Below, piece after piece: positions 1 to 8,162 of a DNA stretch of 64,000 bases (the first letter of the stretch is position 1; each line of letters starts with the position of its first letter). Below the pieces are notes generated by a model. It was not told where the DNA came from and ran no database searches. It worked only from the letters and a program-made list of their open reading frames with translations. Location: contig NZ_LOKZ01000006.1 of the NCBI RefSeq assembly GCF_002211365.1, positions 62,001-126,000 on the forward strand. Reading direction: 5' to 3'. A program made the translations under genes and the position numbers. The stretch comes from Rhizobium sp. R711 (GTDB lineage: Bacteria; Pseudomonadota; Alphaproteobacteria; Rhizobiales; Rhizobiaceae).

Positions 1-593
1 ATGTTGGCGAAGCGGGCGGTCAGAATATTCTGTACCGTCTCCTTCCCCAGGAAGTGATCGAGGCGATAGACTTGGTTCTCCGAGACATTGCTGAGGATAT
101 GCGCGTTCAACGCGCGGGCCGAGGCGAGATCGGTGCCGAAAGGCTTCTCGATGGCGATCCGCCGGAAGCATCCCTCGGCCTGGCTGGTTAGCCCATGTGC
201 GGCGAGCTTTTCGACGAGTGGTCCAAAAAACTGCGGCGGCACGGCGAAATAGAAGGCGGCATTGCAACTCGTCAGGTGCTTCTTGATCTCGAGGAATATG
301 GCGTCCTGCGTGAAATCGCCTGAAATGTAGGAGATGCGTTGGCGCAGTCGCCGCCATGCATCGTCCGTCTCTGGCAGGATCGGATCGCTCAGGGTGGCAA
401 GGAAGCTGTCCAGCCGCGCCACAAGGGAAGCGTCATCGCCGGGGTCAATGCCGACGCCGAGAATCTTCAGATCGTCGCCGACCAATCCGCTTCGCGTCAG
501 ATTGATGATCGCCGGTATCAGCAGACGCCGTGTCAGGTCGCCGGTGGCACCGAAGATGACGAGTGTGGCTGGGGGGATAGGGGCGGCGTCCAT
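1..593 (-). CDS. zwf: Glucose-6-phosphate 1-dehydrogenase, N-terminal part (runs off left edge)
   Basis: Oxidises glucose 6-phosphate with NAD(P) to 6-phosphogluconolactone, feeding the Entner-Doudoroff and pentose phosphate routes in the cytosol. Only the first 197 codons are present; the gene continues beyond base 1. Read from ATG at 593, the protein shows the Rossmann GATGDL at residues 15-20, IEKPFG at 148-153 and RLDHFLGKE at 177-185, which matches the family active-site block RIDHYLGKE (His180, Lys184). The three blocks have normal spacing, so the visible part is intact. No pgl or edd partner is visible because the downstream side is outside the window. It could be a second zwf copy; I cannot tell from this fragment. 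Confidence 0.95.
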   Translation of the reverse strand, partial: MDAAPIPPATLVIFGATGDLTRRLLIPAIINLTRSGLVGDDLKILGVGIDPGDDASLVARLDSFLATLSDPILPETDDAWRRLRQRISYISGDFTQDAIFLEIKKHLTSCNAAFYFAVPPQFFGPLVEKLAAHGLTSQAEGCFRRIAIEKPFGTDLASARALNAHILSNVSENQVYRLDHFLGKETVQNILTARFAN

Positions 594-739
594 GAAGGTT
601 TCCTCGCTGTTTGCGACGACTATAGTGCGCGCGGGTGCGGCGGCAAGCAGCAGCATGCTGCTCGTCCGTTGCAAGGTGATGTCAGTGAAACCTGTCGCGC
701 TCTTCTCGGGTAGCCCTGGCGCCTTGGCCCAAGCGCCTC

Positions 740-1510
740 TTAGCCCTTGACGGCAACCATGAAGATCCGCGGGAACCGCAGCAAGACGCGACCGTCCGAC
801 ATCTTCGGGTAGGCCTTCTCGATGCGGCCGAGATAGTCTGCCAGGAATGCCTCTTGATGCTCTTCGCCGGCGTGATCGAGATAGGGCCTGAGGCCGGTTC
901 CCTTGACCCATTCGACGATTGCCGCGGCATCCGCCATAGGATGGTTGTAGGCGGTGTGCCAGATGTCGACGCGGGCCGCCTTGCCGATGAGCCGGCTGTA
1001 ATAGGTGGAGGGCTGTGGCAGCGGCTGGCGCCGAACGCTCCTCGCTTCGAAGGCCGCTTTCCAAGGCCCGGCACGGGCCGCCTCCTCCATCAACAGATGG
1101 GTCGGCTCGGTTAGGTTATCAGGCATCTGCATCGCCAGCACGCCGCCCGGCGCAAGTCCGTCCATCAAGCGGTCAAAGATATCGAGATGGTTCGGCAGCC
1201 ACTGGAAGACGGCGTTTGCAAAGAGCAGGTCTGCCGGTTCACTCGGCTGCCAAGTGGCAACGTCCGCCTCGACGAAGGGCGTGCCGGGCATGCGCTTGCG
1301 GGCCGCTTCCAGCATGTTCAGGTCGCTGTCCAGGCCGGAAACGGCAGTTGCGCCGAACCGCTCGACGATCAGCTCCGTCGAGTTGCCCGGCCCGCAGCCG
1401 AGATCCACGGCGCGACGAACGCGCTCAAGTGGCACCTGCGCCAACAGATCGCGTGCAGGGCGCGTGCGTTCATCCTCGAATTTGACATACTGGCTGGCGG
1501 ACCATGCCAT
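740..1510 (-). CDS. tam: Trans-aconitate 2-methyltransferase
   Basis: SAM-dependent methyltransferase that methylates trans-aconitate, a spontaneous by-product of aconitase chemistry, in the cytosol. The 256-residue protein has motif [11 protein letters not shown] near residue 36, motif post-I ending in GLDSD, the [12 protein letters not shown] block near 97, and the family C-terminus [14 protein letters not shown]. Length matches E. coli Tam (about 252). I start at ATG 1510: AGGAGG lies seven bases upstream, whereas a TTG three bases earlier would be too close to it. A possible 56-codon ORF upstream ends in a TGATG overlap with this start. Confidence 0.93.
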   Translation of the reverse strand: MAWSASQYVKFEDERTRPARDLLAQVPLERVRRAVDLGCGPGNSTELIVERFGATAVSGLDSDLNMLEAARKRMPGTPFVEADVATWQPSEPADLLFANAVFQWLPNHLDIFDRLMDGLAPGGVLAMQMPDNLTEPTHLLMEEAARAGPWKAAFEARSVRRQPLPQPSTYYSRLIGKAARVDIWHTAYNHPMADAAAIVEWVKGTGLRPYLDHAGEEHQEAFLADYLGRIEKAYPKMSDGRVLLRFPRIFMVAVKG

Positions 1511-1680
1511 CAAACGCCTCCTTGATCATAGCCTCCTCGATACGCTGGACGCGCACCTTGTCGATCTTGCGGCCCGACGACCAGCAAAAGGCCGAAATAC
1601 AAGAGAGCGCGCACGGCGACCACCAAAATACAGTCGAGGAACGGCAACGAGCGCAAGGGGCCGCGTCCGAAATCGCCCAT
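1510..1680 (-). CDS. Possible small membrane peptide upstream of tam
   Basis: A 56-codon reading frame with AAAGG just ahead of its ATG and a hydrophobic centre (residues about 17-38, rich in I, L, V, A). Its TGA overlaps the tam ATG as TGATG, a layout typical of translational coupling. I recognise no family. Against it, the downstream half has an unusual composition, and another minus-strand frame (reading [20 protein letters not shown]) looks equally codon-like, so this stretch may be a decayed gene. Weak call. Confidence 0.3.
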   Translation of the reverse strand: MGDFGRGPLRSLPFLDCILVVAVRALLYFGLLLVVGPQDRQGARPAYRGGYDQGGV

Positions 1681-1717
1681 ATCGCCTTTAGATGACGATA
1701 TTTTTAACGGCAGGAGA

Positions 1718-1742
1718 CCGCCCGAACTGAATGCCCGGGCGG
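1718..1742 (-). terminator. Hairpin just after the cupin gene
   Basis: A 7-bp perfect stem (CCGCCCG / CGGGCGG) with an 11-base loop lies about 10 bases past the stop of the minus-strand cupin gene. No clean U-run follows on the minus strand (GTTAAAAATA comes about 15 bases later), so it is a weak intrinsic terminator at best. Confidence 0.35.
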
Positions 1743-1751
1743 AGATGAAGA

Positions 1752-2219
1752 TCAGGCCGCCAGGATGGTGATGCCGTGGGCGTTGGCTGCGGCCTTCATG
1801 CGTTCCATCGTTTCCGCGGAAGGTGTTGCCTTCGGCGGCTCCTGCGAGCCGGCAGCTTCCAGGTAGTCCGCCATGTCGCTGTCGACGATTGCCGAGAAGA
1901 CAGCGGCTTCAGGGCCGGGATTGGCATAGGAGTGCGCCTGGTTTGCCGCGATGCGGACGATGTCGCCCGCCGTCGCCTCGAACTCGTCGATGCCGTTCTC
2001 TGTCGCGCGGCGGACGGTCAGCCGACCCTCGATGATCCTGAAGACCTCGGGGCTCGCGTGGCGGTGCAGCAGCGTGCGGCTGCCCGCCGGCACGGTAACG
2101 TCGAAAATGTTGAGCCAGGCTCCCTGCAGACGAGCCCGACGCTCGATCCGATCGCCCAGCACGAAGAAGACCTTCGCACTCGCCTGGGCAGGCGCTTTCA
2201 CAAATGAGTTGGACATCAT
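1752..2219 (-). CDS. Cupin-domain protein
   Basis: A small single-domain beta-barrel cupin of 155 residues. Conserved motif 1 is visible as VPAGSRTLLHRHASPEVFRI, with His52, His54 and Glu58 as likely metal ligands; motif 2 follows around NQAHSYANPG. Such proteins range from quercetin-dioxygenase-like enzymes to sugar-binding or sensing proteins, and nothing here fixes the substrate. Two tandem ATGs (2219 and 2216) are possible starts. It is transcribed in the same direction as the broken patatin gene upstream, 125 bases away. Function unknown. Confidence 0.8.
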   Translation of the reverse strand: MMSNSFVKAPAQASAKVFFVLGDRIERRARLQGAWLNIFDVTVPAGSRTLLHRHASPEVFRIIEGRLTVRRATENGIDEFEATAGDIVRIAANQAHSYANPGPEAAVFSAIVDSDMADYLEAAGSQEPPKATPSAETMERMKAAANAHGITILAA

Positions 2220-2344
2220 GTCTCGCTTTTCTTTTTCTTGGCGGCGAGCCCGTTAGACCTTTCCGGAGCCCTTGGCAACCCGCCGCCGCCGATCATCGCT
2301 GTCGCGATCTGTCCCGCCGCATATGGGTTTTGCCGCTTGCCGCT

Positions 2345-3420
2345 TCAAGCGGCGGCACTCTCTTGGCCTCCGCTCTGCGCTGCCAGAATGCGCCGAGCGA
2401 CTTCCTCCAAAGCCTTCGCATTGTCCTTGGCAATGGCTGCCGCAATCGCCTTCAGCGCTGCAATATTTGTTGGCGAGGCATCGTCGAGGGCGTCGTTTTC
2501 CTTCTGCGTCAGGTGCCGGTCGAGACGGAAGTAATCGAGGCTTTGGACGTTGGCGTCCGTGACGACGGTGGAGTAATCGAGATCGGTGCCGGCGGGATTG
2601 AGGAGTGCATTCGCCTGATAGGAAGCCGTGCTCGCCTGTCCCTGCATCAGAATGGAAATCAAGGGCGTATCGTGGGCCGGATGCATCCATCCGATGGCGC
2701 CCCAGTCTTTTGCTTCCTGATAGGCAACCGGCCGGTTCTGCTGGCCGGTGCCAAGCGACAGAAACACCAGACGGTCGTCGTGCCACGACTTCTTGCGGGC
2801 TTCGACGTATGCGGCAAGGATAGGGTCGTTGGCAAACACGCCGCCGTCGATCAGCGGCACGAAACGATCTTCCGGCTTCTTCACGCCAACGCTCGATCAG
2901 CGCCGGCGGGAAATAGGTCGGCGCGGCAGACGTTGCCCGTGCGGCTTCCCAGAAACGGAAATTGCTGTTCTTCCTGTCCGCGTTGGACATGAAGAGCGCG
3001 GCGCGGCGGCGAATGTCGTAAGCAGGGATGAGGACCGTGGATAGTCCCTTGTCGAGCGTGGCAGTTCCGAGCTGCTGCTTGAGCTTCGCCTCCAGCGCGT
3101 CTGCGCTGTAGCTGGGGTCGTTTAGCCTGAACGGATTGATGACATCGGCGAGCGGCGGCTTGCTGAAGTTGTCGGCCCCTTCATTCACGTAAAGGCTGAG
3201 AAGATCGGCCGGGGTGCAGGCTGCCTCGCCGGAATTTGACGGGTGAGGGCAGGTGAGGCCGGCCGCAATGATGCCGCCGGTCGATGTTCCCGCAATCAGG
3301 TCGAAGGCCCTGTGGAGCGGCAGCCCGTCCAAGTCGCTGTGCCAGTTCCACCAGGATCACGGCCGGAATAATGCCACGGATGCCGCCGCCGTCGATCGAA
3401 AGAATAAAACGCGTTGCCAT
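2345..3420 (-). pseudogene. Patatin-like phospholipase, two frameshifts
   Basis: Patatins are Ser-Asp dyad lipid acyl hydrolases. All hallmarks are present but in three frames: DGGGIRG (oxyanion loop) right after the start, then GTSTGG (GXSXG nucleophile) in a second frame, then LIDGGVFANDP (catalytic DGG) and FLSLGTG in a third. The breaks fall near 3335 and 2880; removing them gives about 358 residues, normal for stand-alone bacterial patatins. Everything else is well conserved, so base-call error or recent inactivation are both possible. The start ATG at 3420 has GGAGGGG four bases upstream, buried in a hairpin (see 3424-3458). No nucleotide cyclase neighbour is present, so there is no case for a CBASS effector. 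Confidence 0.85.
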
Positions 3421-3423
3421 TTG

Positions 3424-3458
3424 CCCCTCCCGTACCGGTTCATCCGGTCGTGGAGGGG
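3424..3458 (-). promoter_or_regulatory. Hairpin sequestering the patatin Shine-Dalgarno
   Basis: On the minus-strand transcript the ribosome binding site GGAGGGG (3430-3424), four bases before ATG 3420, is exactly complementary to CCCCTCC at 3458-3452. An inner 5-bp stem (ACCGG/CCGGT) closes a short loop, and the two stems are separated by a symmetric 3x3 internal loop. The fold would hide the ribosome binding site, suggesting translational control. No known riboswitch class is recognised. Confidence 0.6.
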
Positions 3459-3530
3459 TATGAATTACAACCGTAATAATACTACAAACTGAAACGCTCT
3501 TTTTGGTTGCTGTCGGTTGTGAGCTTACGG

Positions 3531-4571
3531 TCAGAACTGCGTAATGACGCTGATCCCTACGCCTTCGGCTTGATCCAGGGTCATCAGGCCCGGTATCGCC
3601 TCCTCAAGCGTGACGCGCCGGCCGATCAGCTTCTGCGGCGCGATCTTGCCGGCAGTGAGCATCGATAGCATCGCATCGTAGCGCCAGGCCTGCATGCCGT
3701 GGCTGCCATAGATCTCGAGCTCGTGACTGATCACTTGGGCCATCGGAATCTGCGGCGTCGCGTAGTCGTCGAGCATGAGGCCGACCTGTACATGCCGTCC
3801 ACGCCGCCGCAGATTCTTGATCGAGTTGAAGCAGGTGACGGGATGACCGAGCGCGTCGATGGATACGTGCGCGCCGCCCTTGGTGATCTCGCGCACCGCC
3901 TCCGTGACATCGGCCACGCTACGCGCATTGATCGTCGCCACCGCACCGCATTCGCGGGCAAAAGCAAGCTTCTCGTCGGAGAGATCAATGCCGATTGCGT
4001 TGGCGCCGAGCGCCGTTGCGATCATGATTGCCGACAGGCCAACGCCGCCGCAGCCATGCACGGCAATCCATTCGCCGGGGCCAGTGCCCGCGTGATCGAC
4101 GACGGCGCGAAACGACGTCGCAAAGCGGCAACCGAGGCTTGCCGCCGTCGCGTCATCGATGCTGTCAGGCAGATGCACGAGGTTGGTATCGGCATAGTCG
4201 ATCGCCACATACTCCGCGAACGAGCCCCAATGCGTGAAGCCCGGCTGGAATTGGTTCGGGCAGACCTGCTGGTTGCCGGAATGGCATTCGCTGCAGTGGC
4301 CGCAGCCGGAGACGAAGGGCACGGTCACGCGGTCTCCGATCTTGAAGCGCATGACGCCTTTTCCCGTCGCAACCACCTTGCCAGCCAGCTCATGGCCCGG
4401 CACATGCGGCAACTTGATATCCGGATCATGACCCATCCAGCCATGCCAGTCGCTGCGGCAAAGCCCGGTCGCGCCGACGGCGATGACCACGCCATCCTCG
4501 CTGGGCGTCGGATCGGGCAGGGTACGGATTTCGGGAGCCTTCTCGAAGGCGTCGTAGAACATGGCTTTCAT
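3531..4571 (-). CDS. Zinc-dependent alcohol dehydrogenase (MDR family)
   Basis: Medium-chain NAD(P)-dependent alcohol/aldehyde dehydrogenase, 346 residues, cytosolic. Catalytic zinc ligands are Cys38 and His60-Glu61 in the GHE motif; the structural zinc lobe is complete, with Cys90, Cys93, Cys96 and Cys104. The nucleotide fold carries GCGGVG around residue 175, followed by an acidic residue in GIDLSDE, which favours NAD over NADP. Length is usual for the family. Substrate is not deducible. It diverges from the aminotransferase gene, with 248 bases between the starts. Confidence 0.9.
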   Translation of the reverse strand: MKAMFYDAFEKAPEIRTLPDPTPSEDGVVIAVGATGLCRSDWHGWMGHDPDIKLPHVPGHELAGKVVATGKGVMRFKIGDRVTVPFVSGCGHCSECHSGNQQVCPNQFQPGFTHWGSFAEYVAIDYADTNLVHLPDSIDDATAASLGCRFATSFRAVVDHAGTGPGEWIAVHGCGGVGLSAIMIATALGANAIGIDLSDEKLAFARECGAVATINARSVADVTEAVREITKGGAHVSIDALGHPVTCFNSIKNLRRRGRHVQVGLMLDDYATPQIPMAQVISHELEIYGSHGMQAWRYDAMLSMLTAGKIAPQKLIGRRVTLEEAIPGLMTLDQAEGVGISVITQF

Positions 4572-4819
4572 CGATTTTACTCCCTGTCAGTCGCAACGAT
4601 TCCAGCGCATCATGCCACGGCGCCGATGTCGCATCCAATCGCGCCATCCATGATTTTCAGTGATACACCCATCGATAGCGCGCAAGGGATCGCGAACGAA
4701 TATTACTCCCTGCGAAACCTCTTCGCCATTTTCTTGCGTAGGGCTCAGAGGCGTGGATTTCCGCTTGACCGGCTCTTTGCACGGGGATTTTGCTCTGTGG
4801 TCTTTTCAAGGAGAATGCC

Positions 4820-5707
4820 ATGGCCGTCGATACATCGCCCCGTTCAACCACCTGGACCTATGTCGAGGGAGAGTGGCTTACCGGCAATCCGCCGCTGATC
4901 GGGCCGACCTCGCATGCCATGTGGCTGGCCTCGACGGTCTTCGATGGCGCACGCTGGTTCGATGGCATCGCGCCGGATCTCGACCTGCATTGCCAGCGCG
5001 TCAACCGTTCGGCGATCAACATGGGCCTGAAGCCGGTCAAGACCGCCGAGGAAATCGAGGCGCTGGCCTGGGAAGGGATCAAGAAGTTCGACGGCAAGAC
5101 GCCGATCTACATCAAGCCGATGTATTGGGGCGAGCATGGCTCCGCCGGCAGCGTCGTCACGGTCGATGGCGAGTCCACTCGTTTCGCGCTTTGCCTGTTC
5201 GAAGCCCCGCTCGGCAACAATGCGCCGAATTCGCTCACGGTTTCGCCCTATCGCCGCCCGTCGCCGGAAACGGCGATGACGGACGCCAAGGCGGGTTCGC
5301 TCTATCCGAACAGCGGTCGTGCCATCGCCGAAGCCAAAAGCCGCGGTTTCGACAATGCGCTGATGCGCGACATGAACGGCAACGTCGCCGAGACGGCGTC
5401 TTCCAACATCTTCATGGTCAAGGACGGCATCGTCTCCACGCCCATCGCCAACCGCACCTTCCTTGCCGGCATCACCCGTGCCCGCGTCCTCGGCCTGCTA
5501 CGCAAGGCGGGCTTCGAGGTGCGCGAAATGACGCTCTCCGTCGAGGATTTCATAAGTGCCGACGAGATCTTCACGACCGGCAACTACTCCAAGGTCGTCG
5601 GCATCAGCCGCCTCGATGGCCGCGATTTCCAGCAAGGGCCGGTCACGCGCAAGGCGCTCGAACTCTACATGGACTGGGCCTTCGGTCGCAGCGAAAGCGA
5701 CAGCTGA
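4820..5707 (+). CDS. ilvE: Branched-chain amino acid aminotransferase (PLP class IV)
   Basis: Transfers amino groups between branched-chain amino acids and 2-oxoglutarate, using PLP bound to a lysine. The 295-residue protein has the probable Schiff-base Lys in DAKAGSLYPNSGRA and the cofactor-binding block GNVAETASSNIF, as in class IV enzymes. The start is ATG 4820 (MAVDTS) because AAGGAG sits seven bases upstream; an upstream in-frame codon at 4790 has no such site. Class IV also includes D-amino acid transaminase and ADC lyase; rhizobia often carry more than one ilvE-like gene, so the precise substrate is inferred. A hairpin follows the stop. Confidence 0.88.
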   Translation: MAVDTSPRSTTWTYVEGEWLTGNPPLIGPTSHAMWLASTVFDGARWFDGIAPDLDLHCQRVNRSAINMGLKPVKTAEEIEALAWEGIKKFDGKTPIYIKPMYWGEHGSAGSVVTVDGESTRFALCLFEAPLGNNAPNSLTVSPYRRPSPETAMTDAKAGSLYPNSGRAIAEAKSRGFDNALMRDMNGNVAETASSNIFMVKDGIVSTPIANRTFLAGITRARVLGLLRKAGFEVREMTLSVEDFISADEIFTTGNYSKVVGISRLDGRDFQQGPVTRKALELYMDWAFGRSESDS

Positions 5708-5731
5708 GCCCGTCGCCTCAGACCTGAATGC

Positions 5732-5756
5732 AATGGCCGCGCTTGCCGCGGCCATT
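5732..5756 (+). terminator. Hairpin after ilvE
   Basis: A perfect 10-bp stem (AATGGCCGCG / CGCGGCCATT) with a 5-base loop starts 25 bases after the ilvE stop. There is no U-run after it, so it may act with Rho or protect a 3' end rather than terminate alone. Confidence 0.5.
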
Positions 5757-5817
5757 CGGTCGGCTGTAGGGAGGAGGCCGAGATCCCGTCATTCGAACGA
5801 CCGAGAAGCTCGCGTCA

Positions 5818-6720
5818 TGATCGTGCGCCCCCCCCCAGCCTGCTTCAGCTCCTCTTCATTCTCCGTGGCTCGATCATCAAGCAGGTCTTCCCGCAGATTC
5901 TGCTGACCGGTTTCATCTCCTCGCTCGTGGTCCTTGTCCACAATGTCTGGCCCGGGATCCTGCCTCGCACTGCTCGGTATCGCAATCTCCATCTTCCTCG
6001 GCTGCCGCAACAACGCCTGCTATGACCGCTGGTGGGAGGCGCGCAAGCAGTGGGGGCAATTGATCTTCTCCGCGCGCCACTTCGCGCGGCAGACACTGAT
6101 CCTCGAAGCGGGGCAGGGCGAGGCCGGCACCGAAGCACGCAAACGCCTGGCCACACTCGTCATCGCCTTCATTCAGTCGCTGGTGCCGCATCTGCGCGCC
6201 GGCAGCGGCCGCGAAAAGGTCGAGCGCCTGCTGCTGCCCGAACCGAAGGCGCGCTATCACGCGAGCCGCACGCCGCCGGAGGCGATTTCGCTGGAAATCT
6301 CGCGGGAGCTTGCCGATCTACGCGCCAAGGCCATGCTGTCAGACGTCTCCTATCAGATACTGGATAAGACGCTCGGTGAGCTGACGCTGGCGCAGGCCTC
6401 CTGCGAGCGCGTCCACTGGACGCCGGTTCCGTTCGGCTACACGCTGCTGCTGCACCGCACGGCGCATCTCTTCTGCCTGCTGTTGCCCTTCGGCTTCGAC
6501 GATGTTCTCGGCTGGTTCATGCCATGCCACGGCGCTGGTCGCCTACACCTTCTTTGGCCTCGATGCGCTGGGCGACGAGCTGGAGGCCCCCTTCGGCATC
6601 CAGCCGAACGCACTGCCGATTGGCGCTCTTGCCGACATGATCGAGATCAATCTGCGCGGAGCGCTGGAAGAGACGGATCTGCCGCCTCTCCCAGTGCCGG
6701 TGGATTACCTGCTAATGTAG
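5818..6720 (+). pseudogene. Bestrophin-like (UPF0187) channel protein, three frameshifts
   Basis: Bacterial bestrophins are pentameric inner-membrane ion channels. The family landmarks appear in order but not in one frame: an opening MIVRPP with a hydrophobic helix, LLGIAISIFLGCRNNACYDRWWEARKQWG (the most conserved block), a central helical region, then FFGLDALGDELEAPFG and the C-terminal IEINLRGALEE. The shifts lie in or just after a run of nine C at 5828-5836, near 5968 and near 6525. Repaired length is about 300 residues, which is normal. The homopolymer location of one break suggests sequencing error; otherwise it is a pseudogene. Confidence 0.82.
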
Positions 6721-6750
6721 GCACCTCCGGCGCCCATGCGCGGACACAAG

Positions 6751-7434
6751 TCAGGGCAGGACAGGCGTGCCGGTCCGGTTGGCCGCGGCAAGGTAGACTT
6801 CCGGGGCGAAAAAGACGCCGTCCTGTTCGAAGGCCAGTAGTTGCTCGGCCTGTAGCGCCTCTTTCACCCTTGGCCGCTCGGCAACACGCTTCATGAAAGC
6901 GGAAAGCGTCGGCCATTGTCTGAGGTCGATAGCGATCCATGGCGACCAGTTCAGGCAGACGAAGAGATAGGCATCGGCCACGGTGAAATTTTCGCCGGTC
7001 AGGTAAGGCCCTTTCATACGGCTGTTCAACCATTCCAACCGTTTGAGGAGCAGGGCGTGGATCTGGTCATGGGCGCCGGCATAGGCTGCATCGAAAAACA
7101 TGACCATCGGCTTGTGCAGCTCCGAGGCGACGAAGTTCAGGTACGCTTGCACCTGACTGCGTTCGATGCTGCCGGCAGCCGGCAGCATCGATGTTCCCTC
7201 GGCTGCACTATCGGCAAGGAACTGGGCGATAACCGGCCCCTCGGTCAACACCTTGCCATCGTCGAGTACCAGGGCCGGCACATAGCCGTTGCCGTTGACG
7301 GAAAGATAGTCGCTACCATTCTCCGCTCGGTGGTTCGCGGGGTCGACGGCGATCAGTTCCACATCGATCCCGAGTTCACGGCAAACGATATGCGGCGAAA
7401 GCGAACAGGCGGCAGCACGCATGTAAAGTTTCAT
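6751..7434 (-). CDS. Glutathione S-transferase family protein
   Basis: Cytosolic GST of 227 residues with an N-terminal thioredoxin fold (residues 1-80, GYVPALVLDDGKVLTEGPVIAQFL being the glutathione-binding beta3-beta4-alpha3 block) and an all-helical C-terminal domain with FTVADAYLFVCL as the N-capping box. The sequence resembles the beta class, in which a Cys near position 10 (AAACSLSPH) contacts glutathione. The start is ATG 7434, with GGAGGA six to seven bases upstream, rather than the codon at 7461. It diverges from a TetR gene across a strong inverted repeat, so it is probably that regulator's target and is induced by an electrophile. Confidence 0.9.
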   Translation of the reverse strand: MKLYMRAAACSLSPHIVCRELGIDVELIAVDPANHRAENGSDYLSVNGNGYVPALVLDDGKVLTEGPVIAQFLADSAAEGTSMLPAAGSIERSQVQAYLNFVASELHKPMVMFFDAAYAGAHDQIHALLLKRLEWLNSRMKGPYLTGENFTVADAYLFVCLNWSPWIAIDLRQWPTLSAFMKRVAERPRVKEALQAEQLLAFEQDGVFFAPEVYLAAANRTGTPVLP

Positions 7435-7489
7435 CGGATTTCCTCCTCCGCAGACCGGCATTGGCGTGCCGGTGTCAATTCATTAGACA

Positions 7490-7547
7490 TTTGTACTGTT
7501 TCGCATAAAAATATGTTCGTCAAGAATTTAATGCGAAGCGGTACAAA
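7490..7547. promoter_or_regulatory. Inverted-repeat operator between GST and TetR genes
   Basis: TTTGTACTGTTTCGCAT at 7490-7506 is mirrored by ATGCGAAGCGGTACAAA at 7531-7547: 15 of 17 positions are complementary, with a 24-base spacer. It fills the 116-base divergent promoter region; the right arm ends three bases before the TetR start codon, so binding there would block its own expression. Probable TetR binding sites, either one large palindrome or two opposed half-operators. Confidence 0.7.
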
Positions 7548-7550
7548 AAT

Positions 7551-8162
7551 ATGAAGGATGAGAAAAAGCGCGGCCGTCCGCGCGGGTTCGATGCGAGCGC
7601 CGCGATCGGCAAGGCGCGTGAGGTTTTCTGGGATCGGGGATTTTCCGCGGCGTCGCTGGACAATCTGAGCGCCGCCACGAGCCTCAATCGGCCGAGCCTC
7701 TACAATGCCTTCGGCGACAAGGAGGATCTCTATCTGGACGCGCTGGAGGGCTACCGGGCCGACAGCATGGTTGCGCTCGAGGACGCGCTGGATCCGTCCT
7801 TGCCGGTCCGCGAGAATCTGGCGCGGATGTATGATCGCGCCCTTGCGACCTACCTTCACGGCGATACGGCAGCGCGTGGCTGCCTGTTGATCAGCACTGC
7901 GACCGTCGAAGCCGTCCGGCACGAGCGGGTGCGCGAGGTGTTGGGCCGCAGCCTTGCCGATTTCGATCGCGCAATAGAAGATCGGCTCGCCCTCGCGATC
8001 GAACGCGGACAGCTGCCGGAGAAGACCGATCCGAAGGCATTGGCGCAGTTGGCCTCGACGATCATGCACTCACTGGCGGTCCGGGCGCGAGCCGGGGAAA
8101 CCCGTGAGGCGCTGGAAGCGCTGGCGCGCTCCGGCGTCGATCTTATCTGCGGCGCGCCGTGA
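7551..8162 (+). CDS. TetR family transcriptional regulator
   Basis: A 203-residue repressor. The N-terminal helix-turn-helix spans about residues 14-60, with the typical GFSAASLDNLSAATSLNRPSLYNAFGDKEDLY; the C-terminal ligand domain includes GDTAARGCLLISTATVE, seen in the subgroup near AcrR/YxaF-type regulators. It is divergent from the GST gene and overlaps the end of the convergent MFS gene by 20 bases. The operator at 7490-7547 suggests autoregulation and control of the GST; the MFS pump downstream is on the other strand and may be unrelated. The ligand is unknown. Confidence 0.9.
   Translation: MKDEKKRGRPRGFDASAAIGKAREVFWDRGFSAASLDNLSAATSLNRPSLYNAFGDKEDLYLDALEGYRADSMVALEDALDPSLPVRENLARMYDRALATYLHGDTAARGCLLISTATVEAVRHERVREVLGRSLADFDRAIEDRLALAIERGQLPEKTDPKALAQLASTIMHSLAVRARAGETREALEALARSGVDLICGAP

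Noticed and set aside
2345..3420. Patatin as a CBASS-type phage defence effector
   Set aside because: No nucleotide cyclase or ubiquitin-like partner genes lie nearby, and stand-alone patatins are common.
3699..4898. 399-codon plus-strand frame
   Set aside because: It runs antisense to the zinc alcohol dehydrogenase and into ilvE; no family resemblance.
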